Shown here piece by piece: positions 15,270 through 22,558 of a DNA stretch of 45,440 bases. The translations under genes were made by a program, and so were the position numbers. The stretch is from Catenulispora rubra (GTDB lineage: Bacteria > Actinomycetota > Actinomycetes > Streptomycetales > Catenulisporaceae): contig NZ_JAACYW010000065.1 in assembly GCF_015356825.1 (NCBI RefSeq), positions 1 through 45,440 of the forward strand, in the 5' to 3' direction. How positions within the stretch are numbered: the stretch's first letter is position 1; every line of letters starts with the position of its first letter. The notes beneath the pieces were generated by a model. The model saw only the letters and a list, made by a program, of their open reading frames with translations. It ran no database searches and was not told the DNA's origin.

Positions 15270-16276
15270 GCTACCGCTCGATCGAGGCCTACACCGACGA
15301 CCTGGCCTGGCGGCTCCGCATCGGGATGCGCGGACGGCGGCGCATCGTCAGCGAGGTCACGGCTCATCTCGCCGATCTCGTCGCCGAGGAGGAGGCAGCG
15401 GGCCTCACGCCGCAGGCCGCTGCGCGCCGGGCGACCACCCGCTTCGGCGCCCCGGGGGAACTGGCCGCAGAGTTCAACCGCGACTGCGCCTTGCACAGTG
15501 CGCGGATCGCGGCGTGGGCGTTGGTGGCGTGTGTGGCGGCGGCAGTCGGCGCCGCCGGGCTTGCGAATCGAGGCGGGGCACCGGCGGTGCCGTGGCCGGA
15601 TCAGGCTGCCTACTTCGCCGTTCCCGTGCTGCTGGGGCAGGTGGCGGCGATGTGCGCCGGGACCGCGTTCCTTCTGGTGGTGTTCGCGCCTTGGCTGCTG
15701 GGCCGGACTCCGCGGAGCCTGGCGACGGCGGTTCGGGCGCAGGCCGTAGCGGTTCTGGCCTTGGCGCCGATCGCTGTGATCTCGGCCGGGAACATCGCTC
15801 ACTCCGCGTGGGACGTGGGTGCGATGTCGGCGCTGGTGGCGCTCGCCGTGCCGGTCGCGCTGGTCTTCAGCGTCCGTTCCGCACTGCGCGTCGGGACCGC
15901 GTCCGGAGGTACTTCGACCCTTGACGTGATCGCAGACTGCTGCGAGGCGCTGGCGATGCGATGGACGTGGAGTACTCGGCTGTACGAGTTGGTGACCGGC
16001 GTCTGGTCGGCGGCGGTCGAGCGGATGCCGCGTCTGATGAGCTGGCTGGAGATGCGGCGGCATCCGTGGCGCTCGGCGGTCACCCTCTCGGTGGCGGCGG
16101 GGATCGCGTTGAAGGCGCCGGACTTGCTGAAGGGTGACCTCGACGTGCCCGCCGCCGCGATCGAGGCAGTTGCGGCGTTCCTCGGCTACTGCTTGTTCAG
16201 TGGCCTGCTCGGGCTGCGGACGCGTAACCGTCGCGGCGCGGTGCGGGTCGAGGGCCTTGAGGCGGTGCAGGCGTAG
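15266..16276 (+). CDS. HAAS/permease-prefix-domain membrane protein
   Basis: 336 residues. The N-terminal ~75 residues (SIEAYTDDLAWRLRIGMRGRRRIVSEVTAHLADLVAEEE) form the helical HAAS/permease-prefix domain, which is typically linked to PadR regulators. Five or six hydrophobic membrane segments follow between about 75 and 320. Such proteins often sit with lipid-flippase or transporter-like modules, but none is adjacent. The 3' end overlaps the convergent MFS transporter gene by 80 bases, an unusual antisense overlap in which both proteins read through to normal ends. Confidence 0.82.
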   Translation: MSYRSIEAYTDDLAWRLRIGMRGRRRIVSEVTAHLADLVAEEEAAGLTPQAAARRATTRFGAPGELAAEFNRDCALHSARIAAWALVACVAAAVGAAGLANRGGAPAVPWPDQAAYFAVPVLLGQVAAMCAGTAFLLVVFAPWLLGRTPRSLATAVRAQAVAVLALAPIAVISAGNIAHSAWDVGAMSALVALAVPVALVFSVRSALRVGTASGGTSTLDVIADCCEALAMRWTWSTRLYELVTGVWSAAVERMPRLMSWLEMRRHPWRSAVTLSVAAGIALKAPDLLKGDLDVPAAAIEAVAAFLGYCLFSGLLGLRTRNRRGAVRVEGLEAVQA

Positions 16277-17705
16277 CCGGCGTACCGACGCGCCGCAGCA
16301 CGACCACCGCGACCACCAGCGCCGCCGCCAGCAGGACGACGCCGATCGTGAACGCCACGTGGTAGCCGCCGCTCAGCGCCTCCGCCGGAGTGCGGCCCGC
16401 GCTGAGCAGGCGCGCCGTGCGGCCGGCGGCCAGCGTGGACAGCACCGCGGCGCCGACGGCCGCCCCGACCTGCGCCGTCGTGTTGTAGAGCCCGGAGACC
16501 AGGCCGGCGTCCTGGTCGCGGGCGCCGGCCATGCCCAGGCCGGCCGTCGCGGGCATCGCCAGGCCGCCGCCGGCGATCAGCAGCATGGTCGGGAGCAGGT
16601 CGCGGACGTAATTCGCGTGTGTCGGCATGCGGAGCAGCAGCGCGAGCGCGCCGGTGAGCATCGCCAGGCCGGTGATCAGGATGCTGCGGGCGCCGAACTT
16701 CGCGATCAGCCGGGCCGAGACGCCCAGCGCCACGCCGCCGATCGCCACCGCCGCCGGGAGCATCGCCAGGCCGCTCTCGGTGGCGTCGTAACCGAGCACC
16801 TTCTGCATGTACTGCGCGACCATGATCTGGAAGGCGAACATCGCCGCGATCATCAGCATCTGCACGATGTTCGCGCCGGCCACGCCGCGTGAGCGCAGGA
16901 TCCGTAGCGGCATCAGCGGATTCGCGGCGGTGGCCTGGCGGACGAAGAACCCTGCGATCAGCAGCGCGGACAGCGCCGCCAGGCCCAGCGTGCGGGCCGA
17001 GCCCCAGCCGTGGTCCGCGGTGCCGATCACGGTGTAGATGCCGAGCATCAGGCCGCCGGTGACCAGCAGCGCGCCGCTCACGTCGACGCCGGCCCGCAGG
17101 CCCTGGCCCCGGTCGGCCGGGATCGCCTTCACCGCCGCGGCCAGCGTCAGCACGCCGATCGGGATGTTGATCAGGAAGATCCAGTGCCAGCTCAGCGCGT
17201 CGGTCAGCACCCCGCCGAGCACCTGGCCGATCGAGGCCCCGGCGGCGCCGGTGAAGGCGAAGACGCCCAGCGCCTTGGCCCGCTCGCGTGGCTCGGTGAA
17301 CAGCGTCACCAGGATGCCCAGGCTCACCGCCGAGGACGCCGCGCCCCCGACGCCCTGTGCGAACCGGGCCGCGACCAGCATCGCCGGCGAGGTCGCGGCC
17401 CCGGCCACGACCGAAGCGGCCAGGAAGAGCGCGATGCCGGCCAGGAACATCCGCTTGCGGCCGAGCAGGTCGCCGAGCCGGCCGGCGAGCAGCAGCAGGC
17501 CGCCGAAGGCCAGCTGGTAGCCGTTCACCACCCAGCTCAGCCCGGCCGGCGAGAAACCCAGACGGGACTGGATGTCGGGCATGGCGACCGTGACGATGCT
17601 GCCGTCCAGCACCGCCATCAGGGCACTGGCGGCGATCACGGCGAGGGCTAGGCGCCTTGTGCTGCCGGCGCGGGGTGCAGGGGATGCGGGGGATTCGAGG
17701 GACAT
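16197..17705 (-). CDS. MFS drug transporter (DHA2-like, 14-TM)
   Basis: 502 residues with the drug:H+ antiporter signature of the DHA2 type: LDGSIVTVAMPDIQ in the first helix, GRLGDLLGRKR in the loop between helices 2 and 3, and motif C-like GxxxGxxxGG (GASIGQVLGGVLTD). It should export a toxic small molecule using the proton gradient. The divergent marR gene at 18034 is the likely repressor. The last 80 bases overlap the end of the HAAS gene on the other strand. Confidence 0.92.
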   Translation of the reverse strand: MSLESPASPAPRAGSTRRLALAVIAASALMAVLDGSIVTVAMPDIQSRLGFSPAGLSWVVNGYQLAFGGLLLLAGRLGDLLGRKRMFLAGIALFLAASVVAGAATSPAMLVAARFAQGVGGAASSAVSLGILVTLFTEPRERAKALGVFAFTGAAGASIGQVLGGVLTDALSWHWIFLINIPIGVLTLAAAVKAIPADRGQGLRAGVDVSGALLVTGGLMLGIYTVIGTADHGWGSARTLGLAALSALLIAGFFVRQATAANPLMPLRILRSRGVAGANIVQMLMIAAMFAFQIMVAQYMQKVLGYDATESGLAMLPAAVAIGGVALGVSARLIAKFGARSILITGLAMLTGALALLLRMPTHANYVRDLLPTMLLIAGGGLAMPATAGLGMAGARDQDAGLVSGLYNTTAQVGAAVGAAVLSTLAAGRTARLLSAGRTPAEALSGGYHVAFTIGVVLLAAALVVAVVVLRRVGTPATPAPPQGPRPAPRRDGYASAARAGH

Positions 17706-17736
17706 GCGATCACTCCTGGACGCGGGAAGTCGGGAC

Positions 17737-17931
17737 GCGGCCGGGTGCCGGGGTGGCGGGCTCGCGGGATGCCGGCCTGCCGAGCTACCGGCCTGCCAGC
17801 CTGCTGAGCTGCTGAGCTGTCGGGCTGTCGGGCTTGCAAACTGCCGAGTTGCCGAGCCGCCTAGCCACCGTGCTGCTGCGCTGTCGGCCTAGCAGGTTGG
17901 CGGGTTGGCGGGTTGGCGGGTTGGCGAGCTG
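17737..17931. repeat. Degenerate short tandem repeats in the MFS/marR spacer
   Basis: Units of CTGCCGAGC/CTGCTGAGC type run from about 17760 to 17860. They are followed by about four near-exact copies of GGTTGGCG (17895-17926). The stretch has no coding character on either strand and separates the transporter start from the marR promoter region. Confidence 0.7.
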
Positions 17932-17943
17932 CACCGTGTTGCC

Positions 17944-17955
17944 GTCATGAATGAC
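17944..17955. promoter_or_regulatory. Candidate MarR operator
   Basis: The inverted repeat GTCAT-GA-ATGAC lies in the divergent spacer between the MFS gene and marR. It precedes the marR -10 box (TAGACT, 18022-18027, six bases ahead of ATG 18034). The position fits control of the transporter, but the site is short and assigned by symmetry only. Confidence 0.35.
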
Positions 17956-18033
17956 CGTAGCGGATAGTTTTGAAGCAGACAATCCCTCTCGGGAAGATCT
18001 GCTGGCGGAGTTCTCGCGGAGTAGACTGGCGCC

Positions 18034-18537
18034 ATGACCTCCCTGGCCCCCGCGCATCCCGCAGGCGCTGTGGCGTGTACGGCGCCCGACCTGTCCTTCC
18101 TGCTCGACCACACCTCCCACGTGCTGCGGACCAAGATGGCCGCGGCGCTGGCCGAGGTCGGTATGACCGCGCGCATGCACTGCGTGCTGGTCAAGGCGCT
18201 GGAGGAGGAGCGCACGCAGATCCAGATCGCCGAGATCGGCGACATGGACAAGACCACGATGGTGGTGACCGTCGACGCCCTGGAGAAGGCGGGGCTGGCC
18301 GAGCGCCGCCCCTCAGCCACCGACCGCAGGGCCCGGATCATCGCCGTCACCGACACCGGCGCCGAGATGGCGAAGCGGACGCAGGAGATCGTCGATCGCG
18401 TACACGCCGAGGCGATCGGTTCCCTGCCGGAGGAGATGCGCCCGGTGTTGCTGGAGGCGCTGAAGCTGCTGACCCGTGGCCACCTCGCGACGCCGGAGGA
18501 AAGTCCGGCGGGGGCGCGGCGGGCTCGGCAGGCGTGA
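18034..18537 (+). CDS. MarR-family transcriptional regulator
   Basis: 167 residues. The winged helix (about 50-110, ARMHCVLVKALEEE ... MDKTTMVVTVDALEKAGLAERRPSATDRRARI) includes the DRRAR wing typical of MarR. Helices before and after provide dimerisation. It is divergent from the MFS transporter and probably represses it until a substrate drug binds. A TAGACT box six bases from the ATG suggests a leaderless transcript. The arginine- and alanine-rich tail from about residue 150 is non-conserved. Confidence 0.9.
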   Translation: MTSLAPAHPAGAVACTAPDLSFLLDHTSHVLRTKMAAALAEVGMTARMHCVLVKALEEERTQIQIAEIGDMDKTTMVVTVDALEKAGLAERRPSATDRRARIIAVTDTGAEMAKRTQEIVDRVHAEAIGSLPEEMRPVLLEALKLLTRGHLATPEESPAGARRARQA

Positions 18538-18634
18538 GGATCCCGTATGCGAGAGACCTGCCCGCGAAGGTTCCGACTCGCTCGGCGCGCGTGCGGATAC
18601 GGGCTCTGACCTGCTGCTGAAGATGTGGAGCGCC

Positions 18635-18981
18635 GCGGCGGGGGGCGTCCCAGGCCCGCCCACGCCGCGACGCTTGGAGTCATCAGAGCATGAGTCCGTT
18701 AAGCGGGCTTTAAAGGAGACCATTCTGTGCTCATCTGCGGGAACACCGAACCGCCCGCCCGACGTGGCCGCGGCTCAGGGAGGAGGGCTGAGCGGCCTCG
18801 TCGGACGGGCGGTCCGGGTCTTGCATCCCACACACCAGACGCCGCGAAGGGCGTCTCCCACCGGTCCACTTTCGGGGGTCTTCAAATTTGACCCGACGCC
18901 CCGGTCCGAAAGGACCGGGGCCCAGCATGGCCGTCTCGTCAGCAGCCACACCGTCCGGGAGTCGGGCTCTCCCGGGTTTTT
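18635..18981 (+). ncRNA. Structure-rich intergenic RNA candidate ending in a terminator
   Basis: The 555-base gap after marR holds a series of stems on the plus strand: 18635-18670; a long imperfect hairpin 18751-18812 of about 24 pairs with the loop GGAGGAGGG; GACGCC/GGCGTC at 18838-18855; a 9-bp stem with GAAA loop at 18899-18920; and an intrinsic terminator at 18955-18981. No plus-strand gene follows until mshA, so a free-standing RNA or an attenuated leader are both possible. A 54-codon ORF (18727-18891) with AAAGGAG at 18711-18717 lies inside it; its codon use is not host-like. No known RNA family was recognised. Confidence 0.45.
18955..18981 (+). terminator. Intrinsic terminator
   Basis: A perfect 7-bp stem (CCGGGAG at 18955-18961, CTCCCGG at 18969-18975) with a 7-base loop is followed by GTTTTT. 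This is a rare textbook Rho-independent terminator for such GC-rich DNA. It ends a plus-strand transcript that covers the structured region upstream. Confidence 0.75.
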
Positions 18982-19092
18982 CGGGGGTGAGATAACTATG
19001 ACCCGGCTGTCCCTCGGTTTCGCTGAGACCGCTGTGAGAAAACCCTGAGAAAAGAAATCGCAGGTAGAGGCCGGTGCGTTACCGAACGTATA

Positions 19093-19989
19093 TCAACGCT
19101 GAAGAGCGTCCGTTGAGGTAAGGAATCCCGCAATGAGTTCCCTGAGTTCGGCGCGATGGCCCCAGAGTGCGCCAGCCTCGTCGAAGACGGTCAGGCGGGC
19201 CGTCGGGAGCGCGTCCGCGATGCGGCGTGCGGCCTCGACCGGGTGCGCCGGGTCGCCCTCCTGGGCGATCACGAGCACCGGGATCCGGACGGCGCGCAGC
19301 CGCTCCAGGCCCTGCGGGTCCAGTGGCACAGCGGCGGCAAGCGGGAGCCAGCGTCGAGGGTCGCCGTCCTCGGCGATGAGTTCTTTGGCGCGGCGCTCGG
19401 CCCAGGCTTCGGCGATGCGGGTGTCGCGGACCGCGAGCGGCTGCGTGCGCAGCAGGGCGTCGGCGACGCCCAGCGCGTCCGCGGCGGCCAGCCGGTCGGC
19501 AAGGTCGCGATGCGGGGCGACGGCCTCGGGGCGGCGCGGGACGTCGGCGACGGCCGGCAGGTAGAGCACCACGCGCTCGAAGCGGTCGGGGGTACGGCTG
19601 AGGATGCGCAGAAGCGTGGCCGCGCCGAGGGAGACGCCGAGGGCGGCGGTGGCGTGCTCGTGGTCGGCGACGGCGAGCGCGGCCGCGGCGAGGGTGTCGT
19701 AGCCGAGCGGATCCGGGCCGGTGGAGCGGCCGTGGCCGGGCAGGTGCGCGAAGACCTTGCGGCCGGGGACGCCGGAGGCCAGGGGGCGGGTGTCCTCGAT
19801 GGAACCGGCCAGGCCGTGGAGGAAGAGGGTGGTCGGGGGCGCCGGGGTGTCGGCGGAGGTGTCGGCGCAGGCGCCGTTGTCGGCACCGGCGCTGGAGCCG
19901 GCACTGGTATTGGAACCGGCGCCGGCGCACGCGTACTCGACGATCCCGCCGCCGGCCGGGCCGGCGTAGGGCAGCGTCAGGGTCCTCAC
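19093..19989 (-). CDS. Alpha/beta hydrolase
   Basis: 298 residues of the alpha/beta-hydrolase fold: LFLHGLAGS oxyanion-loop strand (near residue 55), HLPGHGRS, the nucleophile elbow G-V-S-L-G (near 118), an acidic residue in AQEGDPAHP and a histidine in LWGHRAEL near the end. It should cleave an ester or similar small substrate in the cytoplasm. A Gly/Ala/Ser/Asp-rich insert at about 22-52 is unusual for the family. The start overlaps the stop of the DUF2516 gene, so both share a transcript. Confidence 0.88.
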   Translation of the reverse strand: MRTLTLPYAGPAGGGIVEYACAGAGSNTSAGSSAGADNGACADTSADTPAPPTTLFLHGLAGSIEDTRPLASGVPGRKVFAHLPGHGRSTGPDPLGYDTLAAAALAVADHEHATAALGVSLGAATLLRILSRTPDRFERVVLYLPAVADVPRRPEAVAPHRDLADRLAAADALGVADALLRTQPLAVRDTRIAEAWAERRAKELIAEDGDPRRWLPLAAAVPLDPQGLERLRAVRIPVLVIAQEGDPAHPVEAARRIADALPTARLTVFDEAGALWGHRAELRELIAGFLTSTDALQR

Positions 19990-20312
19990 CAGGGGCCGTA
20001 CGGACCCTGGTTGCTGCCGCTCTTGCGGTTGCCGCCGGAGACTTCCTTCAGTGCCGGGCGGACGTCGACCCAGTACACCATCGCGACGACCACGCCGATG
20101 ATGGTGAACAGCAGGCCCAGGATCAGGTTCGCGGCGATGGCCACGGTGAGGATGATCAGCCAGCCGGGCTTGGTGAGCTTGCCGGCGGCGCGGTAGGCGT
20201 CCTCGCGCCGCATGGCGGCGTCGACGAGGACGACGACCTGCCCGACCAGCACGGCCAGGGAGATGATGGCGAGGAAGCTGGAGAGGCCGTCGCGCAGGGC
20301 GGAACCGATCAT
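19986..20312 (-). CDS. DUF2516 membrane protein
   Basis: 108 residues with two or three membrane helices (SSFLAIISLAVLVGQVVVLV and a second block around 50-82) and the conserved VDAAMRREDAYRAAGKLTKPGWL loop of DUF2516. The family is conserved in actinobacteria and of unknown function. It ends with a Gly/Ser/Asn/Pro tail. It lies upstream of, and overlaps by four bases, the alpha/beta hydrolase gene. Confidence 0.88.
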   Translation of the reverse strand: MIGSALRDGLSSFLAIISLAVLVGQVVVLVDAAMRREDAYRAAGKLTKPGWLIILTVAIAANLILGLLFTIIGVVVAMVYWVDVRPALKEVSGGNRKSGSNQGPYGPW

Positions 20313-20492
20313 GTCGCCGTCCTCCTTCTAGGGTTGCGGCCCGGAGGCCTGCCGGTCGTTACGTTCAACGTACGCGACCGGCGGGCTCGTTCCCAGTCTC
20401 CTCGCGATCTACCACGCGATCTACCAATGGTGAGGCGATCAAGGTTGAGGCGATCGATGGTGAGGCGATCCATCGACGGCTCGCCGCGGCGC

Positions 20493-21206
20493 TCAGGCCT
20501 GGTCGGCCTTCTTGGCGGCGGTGCCGTTGGCGGAGCGGCGGGGCGTGGCCTTCTTGGCGGTGGTGCCGGCGGCCTTGGGCTTGGGCTGCTCGGCGGTGGC
20601 CTTCGGAGCGGCGGCGGGCTTGGCGGCGGAGGCGTCGGCCTTCGGCGCGGCGGTAGTGGCGGCGGCAGCGGTGGGCTTGTCGGCGGCCTCGGTCTTCGGC
20701 TCGTCGTCCTCGATCACCACGACCGACTCGACCCGCACCGGCTCGGCACCGCTCGTCTCCTGCACCGTGACGACCTCGACGTCGGTGACCCGGCCCGCGA
20801 GCACGCGCTCGACGACGGCCTTGCCCCGCTCGGAGTAGCCGTCGTAGGTCTCCACGGCCTTGCCCGCGACCTCCAGGGCCCGGCCGACCTGCATGAGCAG
20901 CAGGGTCTGGGCCTTCTCGCGCGCGGCGCGCAGGTCCGGCTCGGCGATGCGGTCGCGCAGCGCCTTGGCGTCGTCCTGCAGCTGCCCCAGCGCGATCTTC
21001 GACTGCACGGTCTCGGCGACCCCGGCGACCTTGCCGGCCACGGAGGTGGCGACCTCGCCGGCCTTGCCCCCGGCCTCGCTCAGCAGCGAGGGGGCGTCCT
21101 TGAGCGCCGACACGGCGGCGTCCCCGACGCCGGCGGCGAAGTAGAAGGGCTTGGGGTTGGTGACGGTGGTCGTCACGGTCTTGCGGGCGCTGTCCACGAG
21201 GTTCAT
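20493..21206 (-). CDS. Heparin-binding hemagglutinin (HBHA)-like protein
   Basis: 237 residues. A helical N-terminal region (residues ~1-150, with coiled-coil character) is followed by an Ala/Lys/Pro-rich tail (AAKPAAAPKATAEQPKPKA, then KKATPRR and KKADQA). This is the architecture of mycobacterial HBHA, whose lysine-rich tail binds heparan sulfate. In non-pathogenic actinomycetes such proteins may instead associate with lipid bodies, membranes or nucleic acids. ATG 21206 has GAGAGG upstream. The XRE regulator gene lies 17 bases upstream on the same strand and may control it. Confidence 0.82.
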   Translation of the reverse strand: MNLVDSARKTVTTTVTNPKPFYFAAGVGDAAVSALKDAPSLLSEAGGKAGEVATSVAGKVAGVAETVQSKIALGQLQDDAKALRDRIAEPDLRAAREKAQTLLLMQVGRALEVAGKAVETYDGYSERGKAVVERVLAGRVTDVEVVTVQETSGAEPVRVESVVVIEDDEPKTEAADKPTAAAATTAAPKADASAAKPAAAPKATAEQPKPKAAGTTAKKATPRRSANGTAAKKADQA

Positions 21207-21222
21207 GAGGATGCCTCTCGAT

Positions 21223-21696
21223 TCACTGCTCGGTGAGCCCGGCCTTCGCCGGACCATGGGTGGTTTCGGTGGATTCGTCGTCCGGGGCGGCCGGCTCGTC
21301 CGCCACCGCCGCATCCCGGGCGCTCTCAATACGGAACGCCTCATAGATGTCGAGCAGCGCACGCTTCTGCCGCGCGTTGAGCCACGGATCGCCCGCCACG
21401 GCGGAGCGCACGTCACGGCCGTCGGTCGCCGCGTCCCCATCGACGTCGACGCCCCCGTCCAGCAACCCGGCCCGCACATAAAGCGTCTCGGCCGAGATCC
21501 GCAGCGCCTTGGCCAACTGCTGCAGGATCTCCGCACTGGGCTTGCGCAACCCCCGCTCGATCTGACTGAGGTAGGGGTTCGACACCCCCGCGGCCTGCGC
21601 CAGCTGCCGCACGGAGTACTGCGCGTTGCGGCGCTGCTCGCGGATGTACTCGCCGAGCGGTCCGATCGGGATGGCTCCCAGGGGGTTGTGGGGCAT
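21223..21696 (-). CDS. XRE-family helix-turn-helix regulator
   Basis: 157 residues from ATG 21696. The HTH_XRE domain lies at about 17-72 (LGEYIREQRRNAQYSVRQLAQAAGVSNPYLSQIERGLRKPS). The C-terminal part is acidic and contains a helix (ARQKRALLDIYEAFR). A perfect 16-base palindrome plus a third half-site stands directly upstream of the start, so autoregulation is likely. The downstream HBHA-like gene is probably in the same operon. Confidence 0.9.
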   Translation of the reverse strand: MPHNPLGAIPIGPLGEYIREQRRNAQYSVRQLAQAAGVSNPYLSQIERGLRKPSAEILQQLAKALRISAETLYVRAGLLDGGVDVDGDAATDGRDVRSAVAGDPWLNARQKRALLDIYEAFRIESARDAAVADEPAAPDDESTETTHGPAKAGLTEQ

Positions 21697-21718
21697 GGGT
21701 TCAGGGTGGCACGCGAGT

Positions 21719-21744
21719 GCTTGCAATTGCAAGCGGGTGCTTGC
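21719..21744. promoter_or_regulatory. XRE autoregulatory operator
   Basis: The perfect 16-base palindrome GCTTGCAATTGCAAGC (21719-21734) is followed four bases later by a third GCTTGC half-site ending at 21744. It lies 23-48 bases upstream of the XRE gene start on the minus strand, where the promoter must be. TTGCAA inside it could be the -35 element, with CACCCT 18 bases further as a weak -10. Confidence 0.7.
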
Positions 21745-22122
21745 TGGTGTGACGAGGGGCACGTCGTCGAGTTCGTATCTCAGAGCCCGTACTGATGCCG
21801 GGGGCGCTCCGTAACCGCGCGACGACGGCCCAGCGTCCGCCACCCCTCCGCGACGGCAAAATCACCCAATCCCTGGCGGTGTTTTTCCGGTGGCCGTTCC
21901 CTTGGCGGGCTGCTCCGAGTGGCCTCGCGGGCCCGGCGGATGCCCTTCCGGAGCCTCGGAAAGCGCCCGAAATAAAGACGCCGATACTCGCCACCCCCGC
22001 GCCATACGCCGCGGGATTCGTCTTTGACCTGCGGTGGAAGGCTCAGTGCCAGGCATCTACTACGATGCGTAGTCAGTTTTCTTATGTGGTTTTGACATCG
22101 GACATGCCACTCTGAGAGCCCT

Positions 22123-22231
22123 CCGAGGGAGCCCGACCCTCGGCGGTGTGCGAGTGCAGACCCGCGCGCCTGCCCGGCCCCGCTCCGTTCGCGTCCCCGC
22201 GTGATCGGTTGTGCGGGGCCGGGTCCTTTTT
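22123..22231 (+). ncRNA. Candidate small RNA or leader with intrinsic terminator
   Basis: In the 862-base gap between the XRE gene and mshA, TTGACA at 22092-22097 is followed by a perfect 7-bp hairpin (22123-22143). Then comes an 11-bp GC stem (22173-22183 with 22213-22223) and CCTTTTT, an intrinsic terminator. The segment CCCCGC at 22195-22200 can pair with the same GCGGGG, so two folds compete, as in attenuators. No good -10 was found. The inverted repeat ACTACG-ATG-CGTAGT (22059-22073) lies just upstream. The rest of the gap (21745-22050 and 22232-22430) shows nothing I can name. Confidence 0.4.
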
Positions 22232-22431
22232 CGGCGTTTCTTCCGCTGCTTCGCGCCGGGCGTGTTCCTCCTCACACGTGGCCGTCGCGCGGGGGTTCAC
22301 TAGTGTGGTCCGGCACGCATCGCGCGTGCTCAAGCCGCCTGTCTCACACCTCAGTCGCCTCTGAACCCGCTGCGGGGCTGCCACGTAGAGTCATCCGATG
22401 ATCGGACCGTCGTGCGGTGCCCGCCCCGCCG

Positions 22432-22459
22432 GGGAATGCGCCGCCGAGGTCCTGCCGTT
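22432..22459 (+). promoter_or_regulatory. SigR-type (disulfide stress) promoter of mshA
   Basis: GGGAAT at 22432-22437 and GTT at 22457-22459 are 19 bases apart. This matches the sigma-R promoter of Streptomyces, GGAAT with GTT about 18-19 bases downstream. SigR is known to drive thioredoxin and mycothiol genes, including mshA in S. coelicolor. The site is about 100 bases ahead of the mshA start. Confidence 0.65.
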
Positions 22460-22558
22460 GCATCGTTGTCGGCCACGGCCGCCGGCCACGTTCGCGTGGC
22501 CCGGTTGCGCGCCTGTGACGACGCCCCCGGATGGCCCCGATGTAGGAGGTAGAGCGCC

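Noticed and set aside
18496..18508. GAGGAAAGTCCGG, identical to a hallmark of bacterial RNase P RNA
   Set aside because: It lies in the 3' part of the marR coding frame, and neither the ACAGGGCAGG-like continuation nor the later conserved P RNA segments follow.
20334..21236. Glycine/leucine-rich plus-strand frame opposite the HBHA-like gene
   Set aside because: Typical shadow of an alanine/lysine-rich gene on the other strand, lacking a ribosome-binding site.
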